Assembly (NCBI RefSeq): GCF_002831585.1
Contig: NZ_CP025113.1
Coordinates: 6,277,001-6,341,000 of the forward strand
DNA from: Bradyrhizobium sp. SK17
GTDB lineage: Bacteria > Pseudomonadota > Alphaproteobacteria > Rhizobiales > Xanthobacteraceae
Reading direction: 5' to 3'
Length of the DNA: 64,000 nt
The notes under the pieces were generated by a model. The model made no database searches. It was not told where the DNA came from and saw only the letters and a program-made list of their open reading frames with translations. Below are positions 1-8,505 of this stretch, piece by piece (positions within the stretch are counted from its first letter, which is position 1; each line of letters opens with the position of its first letter). Both the position numbers and the translations under genes were made by a program.

Positions 1-1
1 C

Positions 2-1147
2 AATATCTTCCCCGACGACGGGCAATTCGGCTCGATCTTCTACAATCAGGTCAGGATGTCTGCCGAAGGCATCCCGCAAATCGCAGTGGTTCACGGCCCC
101 TCCACCGCAGGCGGCGCCTACATCCCCGCCTTGTGCGACGAAACCGTGATCGTCCGAAACCAGGGCGCCATGTTCCTCGGCGGGCCGCAGCTCGTCTATG
201 CGGCAACTCGCGAGGAGGTCGGCGTCGAAGCACTCGGCGGCGCCGAGATGCACAGCCGCGTCAGCGGCGTGACCGATCATCTCGCCGAGAACGACGCACA
301 CGCGATCGCCATCACCCGCGAGATCGTTGCCAATCTCGGCGAAATCCCACGGCAGAGCTGGACGGTCGCCCAGGTCCGTCAGCCCCTGTTTGATCCAGCC
401 GAAATCTACGGCCTGATCTCCTCGGATCCTCGCGTTCCCACCAACAATCGCGACGTCCTCGCCCGCCTCGTCGACGGCAGCGAATTCCATGAATTCAAGC
501 CGCTCTACGGCGACACCCTGATTACCGGCTTCGCGCGGATCATGGGCTTCGAGATCGGCATCCTCTGCAACAACGGCGTGCTGTTCTCCGAAAGCGCGCT
601 GAAGGCGACCCACTTCATCGACCTCTGCTGCAAGCGCGACATTCCGCTGCTGTTCATGGCCGACGTGACCGGCTTCATGGTCGGCCGCGAGGCGGAGGAA
701 GGCGGCATCACCAAGAACGGCGCCAAGATGATCACGGCGATGGCTAGCGCCAACGTGCCGAAATACACGCTGATCATGGGCAATGCCTATGGTGCGGGAT
801 ATCTCGCGATGTGCGGTCGCGCGTTCCGGCCGAACGCCATGATGATGTGGCCGAATGCCCGCTCCGCGATCATGGGGCCCGACCAGGCCGCGACCACGCT
901 CGCGATGGTCCGCGACGAGGTTCACAAGCGCGAAGGCACGACGTGGGCGGACGGAGAACGTGAAGCCTACATGGCGCCGACCCGGCGAACCTTCGAAGAC
1001 TTCGCCAATGCCTACAATTTCGCCCGCAACACCTGGTGCGACATGGTGATCGATCCGCTCGAAACCCGCAGCGTGATGGCGCTGCTGCTCGATCTGGCCG
1101 GCCGGATCCCGCATCAGCACACCGATTTCGGCGTGTTGCGGATGTAA
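2..1147 (+). CDS. Acyl-CoA carboxylase carboxyltransferase (beta) subunit, 5' truncated by window
   Basis: This is the carboxyltransferase subunit of a biotin-dependent acyl-CoA carboxylase. It moves CO2 from carboxybiotin on the alpha subunit to an acyl-CoA. The frame is open from base 2 and continues upstream of the window, so about 380 C-terminal codons are present. The first visible residues, FPDDGQFGSIFYNQ, match the block found in methylcrotonyl-CoA and geranyl-CoA carboxylase beta chains. Further crotonase-fold landmarks are STAGGAYIPA, FLGGPQLV, NNGVLFSESALKATHFI, TGFMVGREAE, NAYGAGYLAMCGRAF and MMMWPNARSAIMG. The biotin carboxylase gene follows after 17 bp, so the two are probably co-transcribed. 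The methylcrotonyl/geranyl-CoA class is clear, but the exact acyl-CoA substrate cannot be read from sequence alone. Confidence 0.93.
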   Translation, partial: NIFPDDGQFGSIFYNQVRMSAEGIPQIAVVHGPSTAGGAYIPALCDETVIVRNQGAMFLGGPQLVYAATREEVGVEALGGAEMHSRVSGVTDHLAENDAHAIAITREIVANLGEIPRQSWTVAQVRQPLFDPAEIYGLISSDPRVPTNNRDVLARLVDGSEFHEFKPLYGDTLITGFARIMGFEIGILCNNGVLFSESALKATHFIDLCCKRDIPLLFMADVTGFMVGREAEEGGITKNGAKMITAMASANVPKYTLIMGNAYGAGYLAMCGRAFRPNAMMMWPNARSAIMGPDQAATTLAMVRDEVHKREGTTWADGEREAYMAPTRRTFEDFANAYNFARNTWCDMVIDPLETRSVMALLLDLAGRIPHQHTDFGVLRM

Positions 1148-1164
1148 TCGGCAGGAGACCCGCC

Positions 1165-3165
1165 ATGTTCAAGAAGATTCTCATCGCCAATCGCGGCGAA
1201 ATCGCCTGCCGTATCGCCCGCACCTGCCGCCGTCTCGGCGTCGCGGTGGCCGGCGTGCATTCCATCGCCGATGCAGACGCGTTGCATGTCAGGACCATCG
1301 GTGAATCGATCGAGATCGGTGGCGCGCCGGCCTCGGAAAGCTACCTGCGGATCGATGCGGTGATCGCTGCCGCAAAGACCACCGGCGCCGAGGCCATTCA
1401 TCCCGGCTTCGGCTTCCTTGCCGAGAACGCGGCCTTCGCCCGCGCGGTCGAAGCCGCAGGGCTGGTGTTCATCGGACCTGCGCCCGAAACCATCGAACGA
1501 CTCGGCGACAAGGCATCGGCGAAGCGCGAGGCCGCCGCGGCCGGCGTCCCGACGGTGCCGGGCAGCGAGGTTCCGAGCCAGAATCCTGTCGAAATCGAAC
1601 GCAGCGTTCGCCGGCTCGAACTGCCGGTCATGCTGAAGGCTGCGGCCGGGGGCGGCGGCAAGGGCATGCGGGCGATCACGACCCTCGATGGGCTCCGCGA
1701 CGAAATTGAGTCCGCGATGCGCGAGGCGAAGAATGCCTTCGGCGACGCGGGGCTGATCGTCGAGAAACTGATCCAGCACGGCCGGCACCTCGAAGTGCAG
1801 ATCGCGGGAGACGGCGACGGCAACGTGATTCACCTGTTCGAACGCGAATGCACGCTGCAACGCCGCCACCAGAAGCTGATCGAGGAAGCGCCCGCCGCCA
1901 ATCTACCGCCCCACCTTCGCCAGCGCATCCTCGACGACGCCGTCCGGCTCGGCCGCAGGCTCCGATATCGTGGTGTCGGCACGGTCGAATTCATTGTCAG
2001 CGGCACCGACTATTACTTCCTGGAGGTCAATCCGCGGCTTCAAGTCGAGCATCCGGTGACCGAACTGGTTACCGGCATCGACATCGTCGAGACCATGCTG
2101 CGCATCGCCGCCCGCGAAGGCCTGCCGGTTGCGCAGAACGACGTGACGTGCCGGGGCCACGCGGTCGAGGCGCGCATCTGCGCCGAGGATCCGAACGACG
2201 GCTTCATGCCGTCAACCGGCGAGCTCGCCTATGTCAGGTTTCCGCCCGACGGCATCCGCGTCGAGACCGGCATCGAGAGCGGTTCGACCGTGACGCCCTA
2301 TTACGACTCGATGCTGGCCAAGCTGATCGCCCACGCGACCTCCCGCGATCAGGCGCTCGATCGACTCCACAGCGCGCTCGACGAGACGTCGATCTTCGGC
2401 GTCATCACCAACAGGGAGTTCCTCCAACGACTGATCGCCCTGCCCGCGACCCGGGCCGCGACATTCCATACCCGCCTCATCGACGAACAGATCGACGCGC
2501 TCACGCCTCGCGCCGACGGCTTCGACGCCGACGCGTTGGCGCTCGGGGCCTATTTCTGGATGATGCGCCAGCGCGCCGTCAGCTCCGACAACCCTTGGCA
2601 ATCCAGCGGGCTGACCGGCTGGCAGATGGCGACAGGCGACGACGGCATGTCGCCGATTCCGGTTCTCCACCTCGAGAGCGCCGGCGCCAGCGCGGAGATC
2701 CGCTTTGCGCCGTTGCAGGCGGACAGCACGATGCTGATCGGCGTCAACGATGCCAGGATTTCGGTGAAGCTTTCGCAGCTCCCTGACGGAGACTTCGCCA
2801 CTGTGGTGAACACGCGCCGCGAGACCGTACGCATCTCCCAGAAGGATCAGGCGATCTTCGTCCACGACGCGCGCGCCGCCCACACCATGACCGCGATTCC
2901 CTATCTGCGGTACATCAGCACAAGTCCCGACATCAGCGGCGAGCTACGCGCTCCGATGACCGGCGTGGTGCTCAAGGTCAATGTTGCGGTCGGCACCCGC
3001 GTCAAGGCCGGCGATGCCGCCCTCATCATGGAGTCCATGAAGATGGAACTGCGCATCGCCAGCGAAGTCGATGGCGTCGTGACCGCGGTCCATTTCAAGC
3101 CCGGCGATACGGTCGAGAGAAATGCCGTCGTCGCCGTCGTCGAGCCGGACCTCGCCCTGCAATAG
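1165..3165 (+). CDS. Acyl-CoA carboxylase alpha subunit (biotin carboxylase plus biotin carrier domain)
   Basis: This 666-residue subunit carboxylates its own biotin using ATP and bicarbonate and pairs with the carboxyltransferase just upstream. The ATG at 1165 starts MFKKILIANRGEIACR, the standard biotin carboxylase N terminus, with GGAGA upstream; an earlier in-frame start inside the beta gene is not needed. The ATP-grasp region has AAAGGGGKGMRAI, followed by HLEVQIAGD, FERECTLQRRHQKLIEEAPA and EVNPRLQVEHPVTE. A carrier domain closes the protein, with biotinyl Lys626 in MESMKMELR. Ala is usual before MKM, and Ser here is a tolerated variant. Length and layout fit the methylcrotonyl/geranyl/propionyl-CoA carboxylase alpha family. 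Confidence 0.95.
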   Translation: MFKKILIANRGEIACRIARTCRRLGVAVAGVHSIADADALHVRTIGESIEIGGAPASESYLRIDAVIAAAKTTGAEAIHPGFGFLAENAAFARAVEAAGLVFIGPAPETIERLGDKASAKREAAAAGVPTVPGSEVPSQNPVEIERSVRRLELPVMLKAAAGGGGKGMRAITTLDGLRDEIESAMREAKNAFGDAGLIVEKLIQHGRHLEVQIAGDGDGNVIHLFERECTLQRRHQKLIEEAPAANLPPHLRQRILDDAVRLGRRLRYRGVGTVEFIVSGTDYYFLEVNPRLQVEHPVTELVTGIDIVETMLRIAAREGLPVAQNDVTCRGHAVEARICAEDPNDGFMPSTGELAYVRFPPDGIRVETGIESGSTVTPYYDSMLAKLIAHATSRDQALDRLHSALDETSIFGVITNREFLQRLIALPATRAATFHTRLIDEQIDALTPRADGFDADALALGAYFWMMRQRAVSSDNPWQSSGLTGWQMATGDDGMSPIPVLHLESAGASAEIRFAPLQADSTMLIGVNDARISVKLSQLPDGDFATVVNTRRETVRISQKDQAIFVHDARAAHTMTAIPYLRYISTSPDISGELRAPMTGVVLKVNVAVGTRVKAGDAALIMESMKMELRIASEVDGVVTAVHFKPGDTVERNAVVAVVEPDLALQ

Positions 3166-3194
3166 CCCGCCTCTCGAGATTTCCAGGAAAGCAC

Positions 3195-3965
3195 ATGTTA
3201 CGATTGGAAAGCGTGAACTATGAGGTCCGGGGCAAGATCGCGATCTTGACCCTTGACGAGCCGAACAAGCTGAACGCCCTGACGACCGGCATTCGCGCAG
3301 GCATCCTCGAAGGCCTGAAGCGGGCCGACAACGACGACCAGGTGCGCGTCAGCATCATCACCGGCGCCGGCGGCAAGGCGTTCTGCGCTGGCGCCGATAT
3401 CGGCAACTTCGATTTCGATCCGGACAAGGCCCGCGCCTTCTTTATCGAAGCCATGGGCGTGTTGTCGGCCCCGGAGCGGGCGCTGAAGCCGGTGATATCA
3501 GCCGTCAACGGAATTGCCTATGGCGGCGGCTTCGAGCTTGCGATCGCTTCCGACTTCATCTTCGCCGCCGAGAGCGCCCGCTTTGCGGTACCAGAGATCA
3601 AGCTGGGGCTATTGCCCGGCTTCGCCATTGTGCGGCTCAATGATATTGTCGGGCGTGCGAAAGCCAAGGAGATGAGCATGCTCGGCGACCCGCTCACTGC
3701 AGCGGAGGCAGCTCGGCTCGGGATCGTTTCCCACGTTGTTCCCAATGACAGATTGCTTGCCGACGCGATGGCGTTCGCGGAACGCATCGCATCACAGCCG
3801 CAGCTTGCGGTGCGAATGGCAAAATCCTTCTACAACCGCGGCCTCGGCGGCGACGAGATGCGCCATGCGATCGACGGCTTTCCATTCCTGCTGACGCATG
3901 CTGACGCGCGTGAAGGCATCGGTGCGTTTCGGGAAAAGCGCGAGCCGCAATTCGGCAAGGGGTAA
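3195..3965 (+). CDS. Enoyl-CoA hydratase/isomerase (crotonase family)
   Basis: This 256-residue crotonase probably hydrates the unsaturated acyl-CoA made by the carboxylase or dehydrogenase of the same cluster. Oxyanion-hole segments are visible in KAFCAGADIGNF and AVNGIAYGGGFELAIASD. PEIKLGLLPGF carries the glutamate position used by hydratases. The gene starts 29 bp after the alpha subunit, with AGGAAAG ahead of the ATG, which fits one operon. In the Atu and Liu pathways a crotonase of this size sits beside the carboxylase as isohexenylglutaconyl- or methylglutaconyl-CoA hydratase. Assigning either reaction here would be inference. Confidence 0.9.
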   Translation: MLRLESVNYEVRGKIAILTLDEPNKLNALTTGIRAGILEGLKRADNDDQVRVSIITGAGGKAFCAGADIGNFDFDPDKARAFFIEAMGVLSAPERALKPVISAVNGIAYGGGFELAIASDFIFAAESARFAVPEIKLGLLPGFAIVRLNDIVGRAKAKEMSMLGDPLTAAEAARLGIVSHVVPNDRLLADAMAFAERIASQPQLAVRMAKSFYNRGLGGDEMRHAIDGFPFLLTHADAREGIGAFREKREPQFGKG

Positions 3966-4065
3966 TTCGCACCCACCTTCATCGCAACCATCATCGCCCC
4001 GCAGATGACATGCCTGCGAGGTGCACTACGCCACCATCCAACACAAAAATAATGGGGGAGAACAC

Positions 4066-5268
4066 GTGAAGACCTATTTACTGGCCTTGGTCATCGTAGC
4101 GGCGACGGCGTCGACAGCCTCAGCGCAGATTTCGGACGATGTCGTCCGCATCGGCGTGCTGACCGACCTTTCGAGCTGGGGTCGCGATAACAGCGGGCCC
4201 GGATCGGTTGAAGCGGCAAAAATGGCCGTCGAGGAATTCGGGCCGACCGTGCTCGGCAAGCCGATCGAGATCGTCAGTGCCGATCATCAGATGAAGACCG
4301 ACGTCGGCCTCCAGATCGCACGCGACTGGTTCGACAATGGCAAGGTCGACGCCATCGCCGATATTCCAAACTCGGGGATCGCGATCGCCGTTCACAACAT
4401 GGTCAGGGAGCGCAACAAGATCGCCCTGCTCTCGGGGCCGGGCGCAAGCTCGCTGACAGACGAACTGTGCAGCCCCAACACCGTTCATTTCGCGTACGAT
4501 ACCTATGCGCTGTCCAAAGTGACGGCCTCGGCGGTCATCAACGAAGGCGGCAAATCCTGGTTCTTTGTTACGGCCGACTATGCGTTCGGCCAGCAACTGG
4601 AGAAGGACGCCACGCGCTTCATCAAGGAACTGAACGGTAAGGTGCTCGGCAGCGTGCGGCACCCCACCAATACGGCCGATTTCTCCTCGTTTGTCTTGCA
4701 AGCGCAGAACTCCAAGGCGGATGTGGTGGCATTCGCCAACGCCGGCCAGGACACCGACAATGCGATCAAGCAATCCGGCGAATTCGGCTTGGTGCAGGGT
4801 GGCCAGAAACTCGTTGGCCTGCTGATGTTCGATACCGACGTGCACGCCATCGGACTGCAGGCCGCACAAGGCACCTACATGACGACGGCCTCCTACTGGA
4901 ACATGGATGAAAAGACCCGCGCATGGTCGAAGAAGTTCTTCGCCAGAACCAAGGTGATGCCGACGATGATCCACACCGGCGTCTACGGCTCGGTGTTGCA
5001 CTATCTCAAGGCGATCCAGGCCGCCGGCACCGACGATCCGGCGAAGGTGATGGCCAAGATGCGCGAACTGCCGATCGAAGACGCTTTCGTGCACGGCGGC
5101 AAGCTGCGCGAGGATGGCCGAGTTATCCGCGACATGTATCTCGCCCGGGTTAAGAAGCCGTCCGAGTCGAAGGAACCGTGGGATTACCTTGAAATCGTCA
5201 AGACCGTCAGGGGCGAAGACGCATACCGGCCGGTCTCCGAGTCGAAATGCCCACTCCTGAAGAAGTGA
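4066..5268 (+). CDS. ABC transporter substrate-binding protein, branched-chain amino acid (LivJ) type
   Basis: This is a periplasmic binding protein of about 400 residues in the Leu/Ile/Val-binding (Peripla_BP_6) family. I chose the GTG at 4066 because GGGGGAG lies just upstream and it begins directly with a signal peptide, MKTYLLALVIVAATASTASA, cleaved before QISDD. A GTG at 4021 has no comparable ribosome site. The body opens with VRIGVLTDLSSWGRDNSGPGS and has the family's two-lobed pattern. No permease or ATPase genes are adjacent, so it must use transport parts encoded elsewhere, or these lie upstream of the window. Proteins of this type beside acyl-CoA genes often bind aromatic or branched carboxylic acids, so uptake of the pathway substrate is a reasonable guess. 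Confidence 0.88.
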   Translation: MKTYLLALVIVAATASTASAQISDDVVRIGVLTDLSSWGRDNSGPGSVEAAKMAVEEFGPTVLGKPIEIVSADHQMKTDVGLQIARDWFDNGKVDAIADIPNSGIAIAVHNMVRERNKIALLSGPGASSLTDELCSPNTVHFAYDTYALSKVTASAVINEGGKSWFFVTADYAFGQQLEKDATRFIKELNGKVLGSVRHPTNTADFSSFVLQAQNSKADVVAFANAGQDTDNAIKQSGEFGLVQGGQKLVGLLMFDTDVHAIGLQAAQGTYMTTASYWNMDEKTRAWSKKFFARTKVMPTMIHTGVYGSVLHYLKAIQAAGTDDPAKVMAKMRELPIEDAFVHGGKLREDGRVIRDMYLARVKKPSESKEPWDYLEIVKTVRGEDAYRPVSESKCPLLKK

Positions 5269-5456
5269 GCTGTTCAACTCGGGCAAACGGGCTCAACAAC
5301 CCGGGGTAACGTCGACAAATGCGACGCGCCGATGCAATCGGCTCGTTCGCATGCCCGCAGCGATCCACCTCGCGGCTGCCGAGCCTGAAGCAAGTGGGCG
5401 GACACCTTCGGGAATCGGACCCGGTATCGCACGGAAAGGCTCTGCGACCGGGATAT

Positions 5457-6059
5457 CTATCCGCCCACGCAAATGCCGATGGTGAGCATGGCGGTCAGCT
5501 CACGTGCCGTCTGAGCAACCCTGAGGTGCCCCCTGCCGTTGACGTACCTCCAGGCAAGATGCTCTATCGCGCCGAACAGAACGTCGCGCAGCAGTTTTGG
5601 ATTTACATCCGGCCTCACCTCTCCGGCCTTTACGGCTTCCTTGACGATTCGAATCAACACCGAGGTGTAGCGCCGGTTCATCTCCTGGATTGCCGAGCCC
5701 TCGTAGTCACTCGCGCCCCGCACCTCCGCGATAAACAAGCGGCAAAGGTCGGTATCGGACACGAAGACCTCGATATGTCGCTTGATCAGCGCTTCGAGGC
5801 GATCATGAAAGCGAGCCTTCCTGAACACCTGCGTCTCGAGGTCGATCAAGATCCGTTCATAGAACTTCTGCAGCACGGCGAACAGCAGGTTCCGCTTGTT
5901 GCGAAAATAGCGATAGGCAAGCCCATCGGAAATTTGAGCGATGCGCGCGATCTCGGCGATCGACGCCCCCTCATAGCCTCTCTCGGCGAAGGCACGCTTG
6001 GCCGCGTCGAGGATTGCGTCGTAACGGTCCTGCATTCGTTCGGGGCTTATCGCCGGCAT
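5457..6059 (-). CDS. TetR/AcrR family transcriptional regulator
   Basis: This 200-residue regulator has a TetR helix-turn-helix near the N terminus (ILDAAKRAFAERGYEG, then ASIAEIARIAQISDG and LAYRYFRNKRNLL) and a helical ligand domain after it. The ATG at 6059 gives MPAISPERMQDRYDAIL, the normal spacing to the first helix; upstream in-frame codons add an unlikely 25 residues. The gene is divergent from the acyl-CoA dehydrogenase at 6342. Two identical-format palindromes, TGAA-N5-TTCA at 6171 and 6229, sit between them and are the likely operators. TetR proteins in this context usually respond to an acyl-CoA intermediate of the pathway they repress. Confidence 0.9.
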   Translation of the reverse strand: MPAISPERMQDRYDAILDAAKRAFAERGYEGASIAEIARIAQISDGLAYRYFRNKRNLLFAVLQKFYERILIDLETQVFRKARFHDRLEALIKRHIEVFVSDTDLCRLFIAEVRGASDYEGSAIQEMNRRYTSVLIRIVKEAVKAGEVRPDVNPKLLRDVLFGAIEHLAWRYVNGRGHLRVAQTARELTAMLTIGICVGG

Positions 6060-6170
6060 ATCGTAACTCCGGAATTTTTCAGATCCTGGATGGCAAATCG
6101 CAGCGCAACCACCCCAGGGTTCGAGTGCCTGCACGGCGCCTGTCGCACGCAGCGAGACGTCGCATGAAAC

Positions 6171-6183
6171 TGAAGATCATTCA
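6171..6183. promoter_or_regulatory. Putative TetR operator 1 (TGAA-N5-TTCA)
   Basis: The sequence TGAAGATCATTCA is an inverted repeat with 4-bp arms and 5-bp centre, in the divergent region between the TetR gene and the acyl-CoA dehydrogenase. It has the same length and arms as the second site 58 bp away. The 13-bp format with ATTCA-like arms is typical of TetR-type regulators of acyl-CoA genes. Confidence 0.55.
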
Positions 6184-6211
6184 TTTTGACTCTCGTCGGA
6201 CGGCCCGGATG

Positions 6212-6239
6212 TTGACATCAACTTAAACTGAATTACATT
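6212..6239 (+). promoter_or_regulatory. Putative promoter of the acyl-CoA dehydrogenase operon
   Basis: A consensus -35 hexamer TTGACA at 6212-6217 is followed after 16 bp by TACATT at 6234-6239, a 4-of-6 match to the -10 consensus. The -10 box lies inside the operator at 6229-6241, the expected arrangement for steric repression. A TATAAA at 6243 is too far from TTGACA to be its partner. Confidence 0.5.
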
Positions 6240-6241
6240 CA
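6229..6241. promoter_or_regulatory. Putative TetR operator 2 (TGAAT-TAC-ATTCA)
   Basis: TGAATTACATTCA is a perfect 5+3+5 palindrome overlapping the probable -10 box of the dehydrogenase promoter. It fits the same TGAA-N5-TTCA format as the site at 6171. It is the better of the two sites by symmetry. Confidence 0.6.
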
Positions 6242-6341
6242 TTATAAAGCACGTGATCACCAAGATCGCGACGTCCATAATGACTGGGAAGGAAAACCGA
6301 CGGATGACCACATCCAGGCCAGTTTGAGCGGCGACAATCGC

Positions 6342-7526
6342 ATGTCGATATTCGCGCTCGACGAACAGCAGCAAACCATTCTCGATCAGGCGGATCGCTT
6401 TGCGCAGAGGGAGCTCTATCCGCTCTCCGAACGAATGGATCGCGAGGAATGGTGGCCGGACGACGCGTTCCGCATGATCGGGGAGAACGGCTTTTTCGGT
6501 GCGACCATCCCCGAGGAATATGGCGGCGCTGGCCTCGACCTAGTGGCGGCTGGCCTCGTGCTGCAGGGCTTCGCGCGCTGGAACCATGCGATGGCGCTGT
6601 CCTGGGTCGCGCACGACAATCTGTGCGCCAACAACATCTATCGCAACGGCAACGAGCAGCAGCGCCGCAAATACCTGCCGGACCTCTGCGCGGGCCGAAA
6701 AATTGGTGCGCTGGGCCTCACCGAACCGGGGGCCGGCTCCGACGCTCTCGGTTCGATGCGCACGACCGCGCGGCGCGACGGAGATCACTACGTCCTCAAC
6801 GGAGGCAAGATCTACATCACGAACGGACCCGTTGCCGACGTTGTCCTGGTCTACGCCAAGACTGATCGCTCAAAAGGCGCCCACGGCATCTCCGCCTTCA
6901 TCGTCGAAAAAGGCTTTCCGGGGTTCAAGGTCGCACAGAAGCTGACCAAGATGGGTTATCGCGGCAGCCAGACCGCCGAGCTCGTGTTCGAAGACTGCCT
7001 GGTGCCCGCGGAAAACCTCGTTGGCGGCGAAAATCACGGTGTATCGATCGTGATGAGCGGGCTCGATCTCGAGCGCGCGATGGTCTCACCGCTGTGTCTT
7101 GGCGTTTCGGAGCGCGCTTTGCAGCTCTCCATCGAATACGCACAGACGCGCCAACAGTTCGGCAAGCCGATTGGATCATTCCAGATGGTCCAGTCCATGC
7201 TGGCGGAGATGTACGTTCAGGTCGAAACCATGCGGACCTTCACTTATCGCACGCTGGCGGAAGCGGCACCGCTCGAGATCGGCGGTGGCGGACGCGGCGA
7301 TATCCACATGCTGACGGCAGCCTCCGTGATGTACGCCGCCGAGGCATGCCACGCCGTCCTCGACAGGGCAGTCCAGATCCACGGCGGCAGCGGCTACATC
7401 TGGGAGTCGGAGATCAACCGGTTATTTCGTTCGATCAAGCTGCTGGAGATCGGCGCCGGAACGACGGAAGTCCGGAAGATGATTATCGCCGGCGAACTCC
7501 TCAAGGGCGTGGCTTCCCATGGCTGA
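6342..7526 (+). CDS. Acyl-CoA dehydrogenase
   Basis: This 394-residue FAD-dependent enzyme introduces a C2-C3 double bond into an acyl-CoA. I start it at the ATG at 6342 (MSIFALDEQQQTILDQADRF), the usual family N terminus; a TTG at 6324 adds six residues. Family landmarks are LGLTEPGAGSDALGSMRT, YITNGPVAD, the middle beta domain, QTRQQFGKPI and IHGGSGYIWE. LLEIGAGTTEVRKMI carries the catalytic-base glutamate position of short-chain members. The ribosome site is odd: GGAAGGAAAA at 6290-6299 precedes an ATG at 6304 that opens only a seven-codon frame ending at 6327. The next gene overlaps by 8 bp, suggesting translational coupling. In an Atu-like route it would act as a citronellyl-CoA-type dehydrogenase, but its substrate is unknown. 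Confidence 0.93.
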   Translation: MSIFALDEQQQTILDQADRFAQRELYPLSERMDREEWWPDDAFRMIGENGFFGATIPEEYGGAGLDLVAAGLVLQGFARWNHAMALSWVAHDNLCANNIYRNGNEQQRRKYLPDLCAGRKIGALGLTEPGAGSDALGSMRTTARRDGDHYVLNGGKIYITNGPVADVVLVYAKTDRSKGAHGISAFIVEKGFPGFKVAQKLTKMGYRGSQTAELVFEDCLVPAENLVGGENHGVSIVMSGLDLERAMVSPLCLGVSERALQLSIEYAQTRQQFGKPIGSFQMVQSMLAEMYVQVETMRTFTYRTLAEAAPLEIGGGGRGDIHMLTAASVMYAAEACHAVLDRAVQIHGGSGYIWESEINRLFRSIKLLEIGAGTTEVRKMIIAGELLKGVASHG

Positions 7527-8400
7527 CGATCACGCGCCTGAGCAGTCGGACAGACTGGGATTGACGGACGATGAGCTCGCGGCGCATCGGACCGTGTTCG
7601 CTTCTGGCGCCCTCAAGGACATGGTCATCGTGCTGTCCGGAGGCGCGGGAGGCATCGGGCGGGCAATCGCGTGGTTGTACGCGCGGCTCGGTGCGCATGT
7701 CGTCGTGGTCGGCCGCAATCGTGACATGTTGTCCGCCCTGACATCCAATTTGGCGGCGAAAGGACTGAAGGCATCCGCACACGCCGTCGATGTCAGGGAG
7801 CCTGACGCCGTCAAGGCGCTGTTCGATGCGGTCTGGCAGGAGCATGGCCGCGTCGACGGCCTGATCAACAGCGCGGGTGGCCAATTTCCACAACCAGCCA
7901 TCGATTTCTCCGTGAAGGGCTGGAATGCCGTCATCGATACCAATCTGAACGGCACCTGGTACATGATGCAGGCCGCCGCACGACACTGGCGCGACAACAA
8001 ATATCCGGGCAGCATCATCAACATTGTCGTCGTTACGACGCACGGCCTTTATGGCATTGCGCATTCGATCGCCGCGAGATCCGGGGTTATCGGCCTTTCC
8101 CGCAGCGTTGCCGTCGAATGGGCCCCCTTCAACATTCGGGTGAATTGTATCGCCCCCGGGGCGATCGAGACCGAAGGCTGGAACGTCTATACGCCTGAGG
8201 CGCGCGCGGCTTACCCACGATCGAATCCGATGATGCGGGCGGGTTCGCCGTGGGACGTTGCCGAAGCTTGCGCCTATCTCGGAGGTCCGTCCGGAGGATT
8301 CGTGACTGGCGAGACCTTGACCGTGGATGGAGGGGGCCAGCTCTGGGGCGAGACATGGACGACCGGAAAACCGGCCTATTTCACGAGCAAGGACTCATAG
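7519..8400 (+). CDS. Short-chain dehydrogenase/reductase, PECR/2,4-dienoyl-CoA reductase-like
   Basis: This 293-residue Rossmann-fold enzyme has the cofactor loop GGAGGIGRAIA near residue 40 and the structural motif NSAGGQ. Where classical SDRs have YxxxK it reads HSIAARSGVIGLSRSVAVEW, so Arg replaces the active-site Lys. This HSxAARxGV pattern is the one I know from peroxisomal trans-2-enoyl-CoA reductase (PECR)-like proteins, which suggests an acyl-CoA substrate. The C terminus GETLTVDGGGQLWG is the usual SDR end. The ATG at 7519 lies inside the end of the dehydrogenase gene, so the pair is probably coupled. Whether it reduces an enoyl-CoA or oxidises a hydroxyacyl-CoA cannot be told. Confidence 0.87.
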   Translation: MADDHAPEQSDRLGLTDDELAAHRTVFASGALKDMVIVLSGGAGGIGRAIAWLYARLGAHVVVVGRNRDMLSALTSNLAAKGLKASAHAVDVREPDAVKALFDAVWQEHGRVDGLINSAGGQFPQPAIDFSVKGWNAVIDTNLNGTWYMMQAAARHWRDNKYPGSIINIVVVTTHGLYGIAHSIAARSGVIGLSRSVAVEWAPFNIRVNCIAPGAIETEGWNVYTPEARAAYPRSNPMMRAGSPWDVAEACAYLGGPSGGFVTGETLTVDGGGQLWGETWTTGKPAYFTSKDS

Positions 8401-8505
8401 GTCGGTCGCCTGTCGCGGCGACACGACTCCAAAGAGCTCACCTTCAATATCCGCATCGGGAACTTCCTCGCCAGCATTCATTCTTACAACAAGGATCAAT
8501 CGGCC

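Noticed and set aside
6242..6248. TTATAAA at 6242 as the -10 box for TTGACA at 6212
   Set aside because: The spacer would be about 24-25 bp, too long for sigma-70; TACATT at 6234 gives 16 bp.
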